Of a DNA stretch of 64,000 nt, positions 25,953 through 34,280 are shown in pieces. Below the pieces are notes generated by a model. It had not been told where the DNA came from and searched no databases. It saw nothing but the letters and a program-made list of their open reading frames with translations. The stretch covers positions 1 to 64,000 of the forward strand of contig JAAELQ010000040.1 in assembly GCA_024226515.1 (NCBI GenBank), given 5' to 3'. How positions within the stretch are numbered: the stretch's first letter is position 1; each line of letters begins with the position of its first letter. The stretch comes from a bacterium (GTDB taxonomy: Bacteria; Acidobacteriota; Polarisedimenticolia; Polarisedimenticolales; Polarisedimenticolaceae). The position numbers and the translations under genes are program-made.

Positions 25953-27689
25953 GTGCGAGAGAAAATCTGTTTCCGCAAACTGGCGCCGGGCCTGGCGCTG
26001 TGCGGATTGTTGAGCGCGCCGGGCGCGCTCGCGCAGGAGAGTTCGCGCCTGGACGAGGTGCTGGACGCGATCGTCGCCAACGAGCGCAAGCTGGCCGTGA
26101 CGCTGGAACGGTACCAGCCACTCGTCGAGACGTATCTACAAACCGTCAAGTCGGACCCGGTGCTGGGTTACGTGCCGATCAAGGACAACTACTTCTTTGC
26201 CCGGCTGGAGCTCGGCACGGATGACGACGCGTTCGGCGACCCGGACGCCCCACGCTCGAAGAAGGCGGCGAAGAAGGCCAAGAAGAAGACACTGAGCGTG
26301 CTGGACGACTCGCACTCGCAGACGTTCAAGCCCGAGGCCTTCGCGCGCATGCTGATCCTGGATCGCGGCGGCTTCGATCGGCAGAACTACCGTTTCGATT
26401 TCATCCGCTCCGAGTTCCTCGGCGAGATTCGCACGCTGGTCTTCGACGTGACCCCGCGTCCGGGCCGTGCGCTGAACCGCATGCAGGGTGGCCGCTTCAC
26501 CGGCCGGATCTGGGTCGAAGATCGCGACTACCACATCGTGCGGTTCAACGGGATCTACGACACCGTGATCAGCTTCGGCTTTCACTTCGACAGCTGGCGA
26601 CTGAACATGACCGAGGGTCAGTGGCTGCCGGCCTACGTCTACACCGAAGAGCCCGAGCGCACGATGCGCCAGATGCGGCTGACCCACCGCGGCCAGACGC
26701 GCATCTGGGCCTACCGCATCAAGCGCCACAACGCCGAGGAAGAGTTCACCAAGGTGCTCATCGACACGCCGCAGACCAACGACCCCAGCGACCAGCCGGG
26801 CTACATCTCTCCGGTGGAGAGCGCGCGCGCCTGGGAGAGCGAGGCCGAGGACAACGTGCTGCGCCGCCTGCAGCGGGCCGGGCTGATCGCACCCGAGGGT
26901 GAGGTCAGCCAGGTGCTCGAGACGGTCGTGACGAACCTCGAGATCACGAACGAGCTCGACATCCAGCCCCCCGTGCGCGCCCGCGTGCTGCTGACGACTC
27001 CGCTGGAGTCGTTCACGGTCGGTCACACGATCGTCGTCAGCCGCGGACTGCTCGACGTGCTGCCCGACGAGGCCAGCCTGGCCATGGTGCTGGCCCACGA
27101 GCTGGGCCACGTGCTCGAGGGCCACGAGCTGGACACGCGCTTCGCGTTCAGCGATCAGATCCTGGTCGGCGATCGCCAGGCGCTGGAGAGCTTCGACTTC
27201 AACCGCGATCCCGAGGAGGAGCTGGCGGCGGACAACCTCGCCGTCGAGCTGCTGCAGAACTCGCCCTACAAGGACGACCTCGCCACGGCGGGCCTGTTCC
27301 TCAAGGCGCTCTCGGCCGACTCGGGCAACTTGCCGTCGTTGATCCGGCCGCACTTCGGTAGCCGCATGGCGAGCCGCGACGTGGTGTTCCGCATGCAGCA
27401 GATCCTCGACGCCGCGCCGGAGCTGGACCGGACGTCGATCGAGCAGACCGCGGCGCTGCCGCTGGGCGGACGGGTGAAGCTCGACCCCTGGAACGCCCAC
27501 GTCGAGCTGATGAAGAACAACCGCGTTCCGCTGCTCTCCGCGCGCGAGAAGATGCCGTTCCAGGTGACCCCGCTGATGCCGTACCTGGCGCGCTTCGAGT
27601 CCGAGCGTCGATCGCTCGCCGACGCCGATTTGCCCGACACGACCAAGAGTCAGGCGGAGACGGTCGCCGTCGAGCGTCCGCGCAACTAG
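25953..27689 (+). CDS. exported M48-family metalloprotease with N-terminal LolA-like region
   Basis: This 578-residue exported protein has a signal peptide (about 1-27, G-A-L-A-Q-E). An N-terminal region (about 30-270) resembles outer-membrane lipoprotein-sorting-type beta structure, and a C-terminal M48 peptidase domain carries the zinc site HELGH (residues 382-386) and the downstream D-P-E-E-E-L-A-A-D glutamate. A Lys/Ala-rich insert (S-K-K-A-A-K-K-A-K-K-K-T, about 102-113) is unusual. I chose the GTG at 25953, which has a GGGAG seven bases upstream. The frame is open from a GTG at 25932 overlapping the tonB stop. Membership of a TonB/ExbBD operon suggests envelope maintenance; the substrate is unknown. 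Confidence 0.82.
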   Translation: MREKICFRKLAPGLALCGLLSAPGALAQESSRLDEVLDAIVANERKLAVTLERYQPLVETYLQTVKSDPVLGYVPIKDNYFFARLELGTDDDAFGDPDAPRSKKAAKKAKKKTLSVLDDSHSQTFKPEAFARMLILDRGGFDRQNYRFDFIRSEFLGEIRTLVFDVTPRPGRALNRMQGGRFTGRIWVEDRDYHIVRFNGIYDTVISFGFHFDSWRLNMTEGQWLPAYVYTEEPERTMRQMRLTHRGQTRIWAYRIKRHNAEEEFTKVLIDTPQTNDPSDQPGYISPVESARAWESEAEDNVLRRLQRAGLIAPEGEVSQVLETVVTNLEITNELDIQPPVRARVLLTTPLESFTVGHTIVVSRGLLDVLPDEASLAMVLAHELGHVLEGHELDTRFAFSDQILVGDRQALESFDFNRDPEEELAADNLAVELLQNSPYKDDLATAGLFLKALSADSGNLPSLIRPHFGSRMASRDVVFRMQQILDAAPELDRTSIEQTAALPLGGRVKLDPWNAHVELMKNNRVPLLSAREKMPFQVTPLMPYLARFESERRSLADADLPDTTKSQAETVAVERPRN

Positions 27690-27719
27690 TTCGAACCCCA
27701 CTCAAGGAGTCCAACCGGA

Positions 27720-28397
27720 ATGAACATCCAGCAAATGATCGGAAGCATCGGGTTCGTCGGCCTGTGCGTGATGGGCTGCCTGCTCGGGCTGTCGATCTAC
27801 TCGCTCAGCGTGATCCTCGACAAGTACCGCCGCTTCAAGGCAGCCAGCCGGCAATCGACGGAGTTCCTGCCCGAGCTGAGCCGACTGCTGCGCGAGGGCG
27901 AGCTGAAGAACGCCGCCGCCGCCGCGCAGCGTCACGACCGTTCGCACGTGGCCAAGGTGGTTGCGGCCGGCGTCGCCGAGCTGATCGACAACCGGCAGAC
28001 CGTCGGCGACACGGCGACGCGCGTCGAGCTGGTCTCTCGCGCGCTCGATCGCTCGACGGCGCGCACGATCACCGACATGAAACGCGGCCTAGGCGGCCTG
28101 GCCACCATCGGCTCGACCGCACCGTTCATCGGCCTGTTCGGCACCGTCGTCGGCATCATCCACGCCTTCGAGGGCATCGCCTCGACCGGGTCGGGCGGTA
28201 TTGCCGCCGTCTCGGGCGGTATCGCCGAGGCGCTCGTCGCGACGGCGCTGGGCATCCTGGTCGCCATCCCGGCCGTGATGGCGTTCAACCACTTCACCGG
28301 CATGCTCGAGCGGTTCCACGTGGAGATGAACACCACGGGCGCCGAGCTGGTGGACTTCCTCAGCCGCAAGGCGCAGTCGGCCCATGCAGGTCGTTAA
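27720..28397 (+). CDS. ExbB/TolQ-family proton channel subunit
   Basis: This 225-residue inner-membrane protein has three membrane segments (about 10-32, 125-150, 165-188) and the MotA/TolQ/ExbB signature [19 protein letters not shown]. The polar residues T/S/A in the second and third helices, which line the proton channel, are present. It forms the motor with the two ExbD proteins that follow, energising TonB (24871-25935). Its 3' end overlaps the start of the first exbD gene by 14 bases. The absence of tolA, pal or tolB nearby favours ExbB over TolQ. Confidence 0.9.
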   Translation: MNIQQMIGSIGFVGLCVMGCLLGLSIYSLSVILDKYRRFKAASRQSTEFLPELSRLLREGELKNAAAAAQRHDRSHVAKVVAAGVAELIDNRQTVGDTATRVELVSRALDRSTARTITDMKRGLGGLATIGSTAPFIGLFGTVVGIIHAFEGIASTGSGGIAAVSGGIAEALVATALGILVAIPAVMAFNHFTGMLERFHVEMNTTGAELVDFLSRKAQSAHAGR

Positions 28398-28794
28398 GGT
28401 CGACAAGGTCCAGTCGGCGATCAACGTCACGCCGCTGGTCGACGTCGTTCTCGTGCTGTTGATCATCTTCATGGTCATCGCGCCGCAGCTTGCAGCGGGC
28501 CCGGAGATGCAGCTACCGACGACCGACGCACCTACGAAAGAGGCCGAGAACGCACGACGCGTCCTCATCGCGCTCGAGCGCGGCGGTCGCGTCTGGATCG
28601 ACGGCGACGCGATGAGCGCCGCGCAGTTCTCGACGAAGATCCGCGACGAGGCGACGACTCGCAGCGAGGAGAAGGTCGTCATCAAGGGCGACGCGCGACT
28701 GTCGTTCGGCGAGGTGCGCCGGGCGATGCTGGCGGTCAACGCCGCCGGATTCGACGATGTGGGCCTGATCGCCGAACGCACGGCGAAGGAGTGA
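28384..28794 (+). CDS. ExbD/TolR-family protein (copy 1)
   Basis: This 136-residue protein has one membrane segment (about 18-38). The conserved proton-path aspartate is in [13 protein letters not shown], and a small periplasmic domain follows (about 55-130). ExbD couples proton flow to TonB energisation. It overlaps exbB by 14 bases and is followed four bases later by a second exbD. Having two consecutive, divergent ExbD copies is common in Acidobacteriota, Myxococcota and Bacteroidota TonB clusters. Confidence 0.9.
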   Translation: MQVVKVDKVQSAINVTPLVDVVLVLLIIFMVIAPQLAAGPEMQLPTTDAPTKEAENARRVLIALERGGRVWIDGDAMSAAQFSTKIRDEATTRSEEKVVIKGDARLSFGEVRRAMLAVNAAGFDDVGLIAERTAKE

Positions 28795-28798
28795 TGCC

Positions 28799-29296
<498 letters not shown>

Positions 29297-29301
29297 CGCA
29301 G

Positions 29302-29688
29302 TTACGCCAGAACGAGATCCGTCCTCGGGAAGTCTCGCCCGATGCACAGCAACGGCTGACCGGCGAGCTTCGACACCGCGTAGCTCATGCAGTCGCCGAA
29401 GTTCAACGCCGCATCGTGCTTGCCCTTGCCGTACTTCAGCCAGGCCTCAACGGCCACGCCGTAGTGCGCCTCTCCGAACGGAATCTCCGCGATCGATCCC
29501 TCTTGCAGGAACCTCGCGATCAACCCTCGCGCGTCCCCCTGCAACCGCGCGGACAACACGATCGCCGCCTCGGTGAGGGTCGGCGTCCCGATGCCCACGA
29601 CCTTTGCCTCCAATAGCTTGGTCAGGAGCTCGTCAAAGCCGGGCTCCTGCAGCAAGATTGCCACGACGGCCGACGAGTCGACGATCAA
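29302..29688 (-). CDS. vapC: VapC-family PIN-domain ribonuclease toxin
   Basis: This 128-residue PIN-domain protein has the expected acidic residues D4 (M-I-V-D-S-S-A), E40 (T-L-T-E-A), D99 (N-F-G-D-C) and D119 (I-G-R-D-F), which hold the Mg ions that cleave RNA. It matches the VapC pattern in length and motif order. I infer a TTG start at 29688 whose last two bases overlap the antitoxin stop (TTGA), giving a tight vapB-vapC operon. No ATG or GTG at this position gives a complete PIN domain. It is convergent with the ExbD copy 2 gene. Confidence 0.88.
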   Translation of the reverse strand: MIVDSSAVVAILLQEPGFDELLTKLLEAKVVGIGTPTLTEAAIVLSARLQGDARGLIARFLQEGSIAEIPFGEAHYGVAVEAWLKYGKGKHDAALNFGDCMSYAVSKLAGQPLLCIGRDFPRTDLVLA

Positions 29689-29957
29689 ACTCCGTGCTCT
29701 CCGTAGCCCAGGATCTCGTCTTCCTCGATTCGGGTCATGCGTCTCCCGAGCTGCGTGTCGGGGATCTGCGGCCATGCTTCGCTTTCGAGAAACCGCATCA
29801 GCCTGGCCGCGCGCGTGTCGCCTGCTCGGCGGACGACCAGGCGCGCCTTGCGCTCGAGCAGCGCCTTTCGGACCGCCTCGGTCTTGCTCTCTCCGGCCAT
29901 GCCGGCGACCTCGGCGGCCAACCGCTCGACCTCCGCGTTCTTGATGTTCATAGCCAT
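29685..29957 (-). CDS. vapB: VapB-family antitoxin (PSK/Rv0623-like)
   Basis: This 90-residue protein starts with M-A-M-N-I-K-N-A-E-V-E-R-L-A-A-E-V-A, the usual N-terminal DNA-binding region of this VapB group, and is followed by a helical C-terminal part that would wrap VapC. It would also repress its own promoter, which lies in the AT-rich stretch upstream (29993-30021). GGTATA-like hexamers recur at 29995, 30007 and 30026, possibly operator half-sites. The second ATG (29951) is an alternative start. Confidence 0.85.
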   Translation of the reverse strand: MAMNIKNAEVERLAAEVAGMAGESKTEAVRKALLERKARLVVRRAGDTRAARLMRFLESEAWPQIPDTQLGRRMTRIEEDEILGYGEHGV

Positions 29958-29992
29958 GTCCCGGGGACCTCGTTACAGACTCTTGCTCCAAG

Positions 29993-30021
29993 AAGGTATA
30001 CAGAATGGTGTAATTTGTCAA
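29993..30021 (-). promoter_or_regulatory. vapBC promoter with perfect -35 box
   Basis: On the minus strand TTGACA (30016-30021) is followed, 15-17 bases later, by TATACC/TACCTT (29993-30000). The stretch 29980-30060 is much more AT-rich than the surroundings. The hexamers GGTATA, GGTGTA and GGTATA at 29995, 30007 and 30026 (plus-strand reading) are candidate operator repeats for VapB. Confidence 0.45.
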
Positions 30022-30121
30022 CTGTGGTATAAAACAATACGAACAACCATCCGCGGGCGCCACGCAGCGCGTTCTCATCGAACTCACTCCGCTCGAGTTC
30101 GCTCCGTTACATGCTCGATGG

Positions 30122-30871
30122 GTGACCTCTTCCGACTCCAGCCGGAACGTTCGTGTGCGGCGGCGGTGGAAAACCGGCGCCTGCGTCATGCTCTTCTCTT
30201 CTCTTTCCGTGCTGAGCCTGCTGCAAGCATTCCCGGTGTTGGCGGAAACGAGGGGCGGCCGGCTGCTCGGCGGGCTCAGTCCGTTCTGGGGATGGCTTGT
30301 CCCACCGGAGGACAAGTTGTTCTGGTGGCTCGAGCGTACGAAACTGGCCCCGGTGTTGCGACCGACGAGTCGGTTGTGGCTACCGTCCCTGGAAGCCCTC
30401 TACGATCTGAAACAGCGCGGGCTCGCCCGACGGGACCTCGCTCGCGGCAGGCTGCGTTTCTACATCGGATCCGAGAGCGGACAGTGGTTGCTGCTCGGCT
30501 CGGACTACCGATCCGACAACGACGTCGATTGCCGGGTTTCGTACCGCGGCTACTGGCGAGAAGACGAGCCCACTGTGAGGTGGTTTCGATTGCCCGGGGC
30601 CGTCTATCGCAGGGATTATCCCCCGCCGCAGGATCTGCCTCGGCAACACGACGAACTTACTTGCCGGAGTGAATACGGCCGCGAGTTCCGGCTGTACATC
30701 GCAACCCGACAGCGGTCCTGCATCGTCTCCATGGAATGGTACTTCTACAATGAGGCGCTGATGGACCTCGTCCTCGCGGACGCCGGCTCGCGGCATCGAC
30801 TGCCCCCGACGACAGGAGTCCTGCGAGAGATCTTCGAGGATGGAGAAACGACGGCGCTCGGTCTCGATTGA
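30122..30871 (+). CDS. hypothetical exported protein
   Basis: I do not recognise this protein. The reading frame from a GTG at 30122 gives 249 residues with a hydrophobic segment near 21-41 (C-V-M-L-F-S-S-L-S-V-L-S-L-L-Q-A-F), consistent with a signal peptide or single anchor. Other possible starts are a GTG at 30155 and an ATG at 30188. The rest is rich in Arg, Trp and Tyr, with a few cysteines (D-C-R-V-S, L-T-C-R-S, R-S-C-I-V). Position near the AT-rich vapBC region and lack of similarity suggest it may be acquired. A 7-bp inverted repeat (30079-30085/30095-30101) lies just upstream. Confidence 0.5.
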   Translation: MTSSDSSRNVRVRRRWKTGACVMLFSSLSVLSLLQAFPVLAETRGGRLLGGLSPFWGWLVPPEDKLFWWLERTKLAPVLRPTSRLWLPSLEALYDLKQRGLARRDLARGRLRFYIGSESGQWLLLGSDYRSDNDVDCRVSYRGYWREDEPTVRWFRLPGAVYRRDYPPPQDLPRQHDELTCRSEYGREFRLYIATRQRSCIVSMEWYFYNEALMDLVLADAGSRHRLPPTTGVLREIFEDGETTALGLD

Positions 30872-30910
30872 GAGTGAAGACCGAGAGGTGGTAGGACCGC
30901 GCTCACCGCG

Positions 30911-31066
30911 TCACGGCATGAGGTCCTTCGGATCCGGCACCGACTCTCGTTTCATCGAGCCGGGATCGGCGACGGGAAGCGCGAGCTCTACCAGGCGGCG
31001 AACGACCTCGACCCGGTCCGCTTCGGACGGTGCTTCTCCCCTGAGTCGTTCCATGTCCTCACTCAT
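30911..31066 (-). CDS. small 51-residue protein, function unknown
   Basis: A short open frame starts at an ATG (31066) with an excellent GGAGGAG Shine-Dalgarno (at 31071-31077), 15 bases after the histidine kinase gene stop. The 51-residue product is soluble and charged (M-S-E-D-M-E-R-L-R-G, ending P-D-P-K-D-L-M-P). It resembles nothing I know. Operon position suggests a partner or regulator of the two-component system. Confidence 0.5.
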   Translation of the reverse strand: MSEDMERLRGEAPSEADRVEVVRRLVELALPVADPGSMKRESVPDPKDLMP

Positions 31067-31080
31067 GACTCTCCTCCGAT

Positions 31081-32259
31081 CTAGCTCGCCGCGCGCCGAG
31101 ACATGGAGCCGCCGCCCGGGACCTCGGCCGGACCGTCGTCGGGCACCGGGATGTCCATCAGGAAGGCCGCGCCGCCCTTGCTCAGGTCGTAGGCGTCGAC
31201 CATCCCGCGGTGCGCCTGCGCCACGCGCTGCGCGACGACCAGGCCCAGGCCGGCCGAGTCGGCGCGGCTGCGGCGCTTGGCCAGCTCGGTCAGGCGCATG
31301 TCCTTGCCGAGCCGTTGCAGGTAGTCGAGGAAATCGCGCTGGCGCGGCAGGCCCCGGCCGTCGTCGCGCACCTCGAAGCGCACGCAGTTTTCGGCCAGCA
31401 CGGCCAGCACGACCACCTCGGTGCGCGCGTGCTGGATGGCGTTGCGCAGCAGGTTCTCGATGGCTCGCGTCAGGCGGCGACCGTCGGCGTTCAGCATCGG
31501 CAGGCGCGCGGTGACGCGGGCGCTGACGCGGATTCCGCGCTGCGCGGCCAGCGGCTCGAGCCCGCGCACGGCCTGACGCACGAGCTCGCCGGGGGGCACG
31601 ACCTCGAGATTCAGCCGGTCGCCGGCATCGAGGCGCGCGATCTCCAGCAGGTCGTCGGCCAGCGTGTGGACACGGTCTGCGTCCATCTTGGCCACGGCCA
31701 GCAGCTCCTCGAGCTCCTTGTTGCGCAGCTCGGAGTCGGGCTTCTTCAACACCAGCCCCGCCCGGTCGAGGCACGCGAGCTGGGCCGTCAGCGGAGTGCG
31801 CAGGTCGTGCGACACCTGCGCGATGAACTCGCGCCGGCGAATGTCCTGCAGCGAGAACTCCTTCAGTCGATCCGCAACCTGGTCGCGCAGTGTGTTCAGC
31901 GTCGTCGCAACGACCGCGATCTCGTCGTGGCCCGAATCGTCGAACGGCCCGGGCAGCTCACCCTCGGCGACGGGACTGGACGCGAGCTCGGACATCCGCG
32001 CCAGGCGACCGGTGAGCCAGCGCGACAGGGCGAACCCGATCAGCGTCGCCGCGACGACCGCGACCGCGGCGGACAGGGCCACGCCCACCACCGCGTAGGA
32101 GGTTCGACCGAGGTCCTCGAGCCCGAGGGCGCGCATGACCAGGCCGTAGAGCGGGCGGCGCAGCAGATCGAAGGCGAACAACGTCGCCGCGAGGATCACG
32201 CCGAAGCGGAAGCCGAGCGTCTGATGCCACTGCGGCCGATTCACGCGTCGCTTCTTCAT
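31081..32259 (-). CDS. membrane sensor histidine kinase
   Basis: This 392-residue kinase has two membrane segments (about 17-33 and 56-78) around a tiny periplasmic loop, then HAMP (about 79-135). The dimerisation/phosphoacceptor H-box is VSHDLRTPLTA, phospho-His151. The ATPase domain carries the N-box (I-E-N-L-L-R-N-A-I-Q-H), G1 (D-D-G-R-G) and G2 (G-L-G-L). The short loop means it probably senses membrane or cytoplasmic signals. It overlaps the OmpR-type regulator by four bases (32256-32259) and is followed by the 51-residue gene. No sensory domain beyond HAMP is visible. Confidence 0.92.
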   Translation of the reverse strand: MKKRRVNRPQWHQTLGFRFGVILAATLFAFDLLRRPLYGLVMRALGLEDLGRTSYAVVGVALSAAVAVVAATLIGFALSRWLTGRLARMSELASSPVAEGELPGPFDDSGHDEIAVVATTLNTLRDQVADRLKEFSLQDIRRREFIAQVSHDLRTPLTAQLACLDRAGLVLKKPDSELRNKELEELLAVAKMDADRVHTLADDLLEIARLDAGDRLNLEVVPPGELVRQAVRGLEPLAAQRGIRVSARVTARLPMLNADGRRLTRAIENLLRNAIQHARTEVVVLAVLAENCVRFEVRDDGRGLPRQRDFLDYLQRLGKDMRLTELAKRRSRADSAGLGLVVAQRVAQAHRGMVDAYDLSKGGAAFLMDIPVPDDGPAEVPGGGSMSRRAAS

Positions 32260-32945
32260 GCCTCACCCATTCGATAACCCACGCCCCACACGGTGGCGAG
32301 ATACTTCGGATCGCTGGGATCGTCCTCGATCTTCGAGCGCAGCCGGCGGACGTGCAGGTCCACGGTGCGTGAATCCCCTTCGTACATCGCGCCCCAGACG
32401 CGATCCAGGATCTGGTCCCGCGTCCAGGTCCGCCCGGGAAAACGCAAGAAAAACAGTAACAGGTCGAACTCGCGCCGCGTCAGGTCGAGCACCCGCTCGC
32501 CACGGCGCGCGGAACGCGACTCGGGATCGGCGGCCAGATCCTTCCACTGCGCGCGCCCGGGCCCGACCGTGCGTCCGGCGCGACGCAGCACGCTGCGCAC
32601 GCGGGCGATCAGCTCCGGGACGTGAAACGGCTTGACGACGTAGTCGTCCGCTCCCACGTCGAGCCCACGAACGCGCTGCTCGGGTGCGTCGCGCGCCGTG
32701 AGGATGATCACCGGAACCGACCGACCGCGCGAGCGAAGCTCGCGGCACAGGTCCAGGCCGTCGCCGTCCGGCAGTCCCAGGTCGAGCAGGACGAGATCGT
32801 AGTCACGCTCGAGCGCCAGCCGTGCGTGACTCGCCAGCACGCTGACGTCGACGTCGAATCCGGACGCACGAAGGGCGTCGAGCAACTCCTTGCGGATCCG
32901 CTCGTCGTCCTCGATAAGCAGGACTCGTGCTGTGATGTTTCGCAT
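32256..32945 (-). CDS. OmpR-family response regulator
   Basis: This 229-residue DNA-binding regulator has a receiver domain (about 7-120; acidic pair in L-L-I-E-D-D, phospho-acceptor D55 in LVLLDLGLPD, K in V-V-K-P-F) and a winged-helix output domain (about 140-228). The output domain contains L-T-R-R-E-F-D-L-L, R-T-V-D-L-H-V-R-R-L-R-S-K-I and the C-terminal W-G-V-G-Y-R-M. It is the first gene of the pair and overlaps the kinase gene by four bases. The regulon is unknown. The divergently transcribed sigma factor gene begins 163 bases away, so the intergenic region may be shared. Confidence 0.92.
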   Translation of the reverse strand: MRNITARVLLIEDDERIRKELLDALRASGFDVDVSVLASHARLALERDYDLVLLDLGLPDGDGLDLCRELRSRGRSVPVIILTARDAPEQRVRGLDVGADDYVVKPFHVPELIARVRSVLRRAGRTVGPGRAQWKDLAADPESRSARRGERVLDLTRREFDLLLFFLRFPGRTWTRDQILDRVWGAMYEGDSRTVDLHVRRLRSKIEDDPSDPKYLATVWGVGYRMGEA

Positions 32946-33068
32946 CTCGCCTTCGCTCCGGGATATACGGATATCTTACCGGTCCCGCCAGAGCCCCTCA
33001 ATATATGCGCCCCCCGGACAACCCCGAATATCTCGCCACGACACAATTTCGAAACATCCGCGAAAAGG

Positions 33069-33098
33069 CCTTGTGCGCATATTCCTGGTGACACAAGG
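33069..33098 (+). promoter_or_regulatory. stem-loop pairing with the ribosome-binding site of the sigma factor gene
   Basis: CCTTGTG (33069-33075) is an exact complement of CACAAGG (33092-33098). The second arm contains most of the AAGGAG Shine-Dalgarno (33095-33100) of the sigma factor gene at 33109. With a 16-base loop, the pairing would hide the ribosome site, a layout found in RNA thermosensors and in some autoregulated leaders. The upstream region 32946-33068 has no clear promoter motif. Confidence 0.45.
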
Positions 33099-33108
33099 AG
33101 AGCGAATC

Positions 33109-34041
33109 ATGAAGTACACGAAGACCGCGCAGAAGAAGAGCCCCGCACCGATTCGCGCCGCGAACAAGGGACCGAAGGGAACCGCTCGCGTACTCGACTG
33201 CTATTTCACCGATATCCGACGCATGCCGATGCTGACCCGCGAGCAGGAAGCGCAGCTCGGACGCCGCGCGCAGTCGGGCGACCGGCGGGCGCTGAACGAA
33301 CTCGTCGAATCGAACCTGCGCTTCGTGGTCAAGGTCGCCACGGAGTACACCGACTTCGGACTGCCGCTGGAAGACCTGATCAACGAGGGCAACCTCGGAC
33401 TGATGGAAGCCGCCGAGCGCTTCGATCCCGAGCGCGGCGTCAAGTTCATCAGCTGGGCCGTGTGGTGGATCCGCAAGGCGATTCGCAACGCGCTCAACGA
33501 GCAGCCGCGCGTCGTCCGCCTGCCGCTGTCGCAACTGAAGCGCATGCGCGTCGTCCGCGAGACCGAGCGCGGCCTGAAGGAAGACCTGGGGCGCGAGCCG
33601 ACGAACGACGAGATCGCGGCCCAGTTGCCGAAGAAGATGGCCAAGATCGAACCGATCCACCGCCACGACGTCCGCGTAACCAGCCTCGACGAGCCGGTCG
33701 CGGGTGAGTTTCAGGAAACGTACGCCGAGACGCTGCAGGACACCGCGTGTTCCTCGATCGAGGACGACCTGGTGGAGCAGGAGACGCGGGACAACGTCGA
33801 CGACCTCTGCAACCGGCTGGATCGGCGCGAGCGAGAGGTGATCTCGGCGCGCTTCGGCCTCGACGGAGAGAAGCCCAGGACCCTGCGCGAGATCGGACAG
33901 CAGATCGGCCTGAGCCGTGAGGGCGTGCGTCTGATCGAACTGCAGGCGATCAAGCAGTTGCGACGCAACTTCATCGCCACGACCTACGAGACCCCCCGTC
34001 TGCGGGTCCTGCCGGACAACGGCTGGGACACCGCGGCATAA
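33109..34041 (+). CDS. sigma-70 family RNA polymerase sigma factor (RpoD/SigA type, lacking region 1.1)
   Basis: This 310-residue sigma factor has region 1.2/2 (Y-F-T-D-I-R-R-M-P, N-L-R-F-V-V-K-V-A, L-I-N-E-G-N-L-G-L-M, and the region 2.4 F-I-S-W-A-V-W-W-I-R-K-A-I motif), region 3 (about 160-215) and region 4 with R-E-I-G-Q-Q-I-G-L-S-R-E-G-V-R. The N-terminal 30 residues are Lys-rich and region 1.1 is missing, so it is probably an alternative group 2-like primary sigma. The ATG at 33109 is eight bases after AAGGAG. An inverted-repeat-rich stretch follows the gene (34052-34171). Confidence 0.93.
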   Translation: MKYTKTAQKKSPAPIRAANKGPKGTARVLDCYFTDIRRMPMLTREQEAQLGRRAQSGDRRALNELVESNLRFVVKVATEYTDFGLPLEDLINEGNLGLMEAAERFDPERGVKFISWAVWWIRKAIRNALNEQPRVVRLPLSQLKRMRVVRETERGLKEDLGREPTNDEIAAQLPKKMAKIEPIHRHDVRVTSLDEPVAGEFQETYAETLQDTACSSIEDDLVEQETRDNVDDLCNRLDRREREVISARFGLDGEKPRTLREIGQQIGLSREGVRLIELQAIKQLRRNFIATTYETPRLRVLPDNGWDTAA

Positions 34042-34051
34042 GAGCCCTGAA

Positions 34052-34267
34052 AACCGCGACCGGCCCGCCCGGCCTCACTCCTCCACGGGCGAGCGACCCC
34101 CCCGTGTCGCGGTTCTCCTCTCCGAGCGCGGCGCCGCAGCCCACAGCCCCCCCGGGCCGGCGGCGCCGCGCCCACCCTCGATCGGGCGCAGCCCGGACCA
34201 CTCCTGGTCCATGGACGCGAATCGGAGTATAAGGACGTCCGATCGGGGGCTTGCTGCCGGGGCAGCA
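34052..34267 (+). other. inverted-repeat-rich intergenic region (possible structured RNA)
   Basis: Four stems are perfect or nearly so. A 9-bp stem AACCGCGAC/GTCGCGGTT (34052-34060, 34106-34114) encloses a second 6-bp stem (34066-34071, 34086-34091). An 11-bp stem follows (34126-34136, 34161-34171), then a 6-bp hairpin GGACCA/TGGTCC (34195-34200, 34205-34210), then TGCTGC/GCAGCA (34252-34257, 34262-34267). The last lies just before the GGAGGAG of the PNGase F-like gene. No T-run follows, so it is not a plain terminator. Nothing else is recognisable in 34042-34280. Confidence 0.45.
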
Positions 34268-34280
34268 TCTTGGAGGAGTC

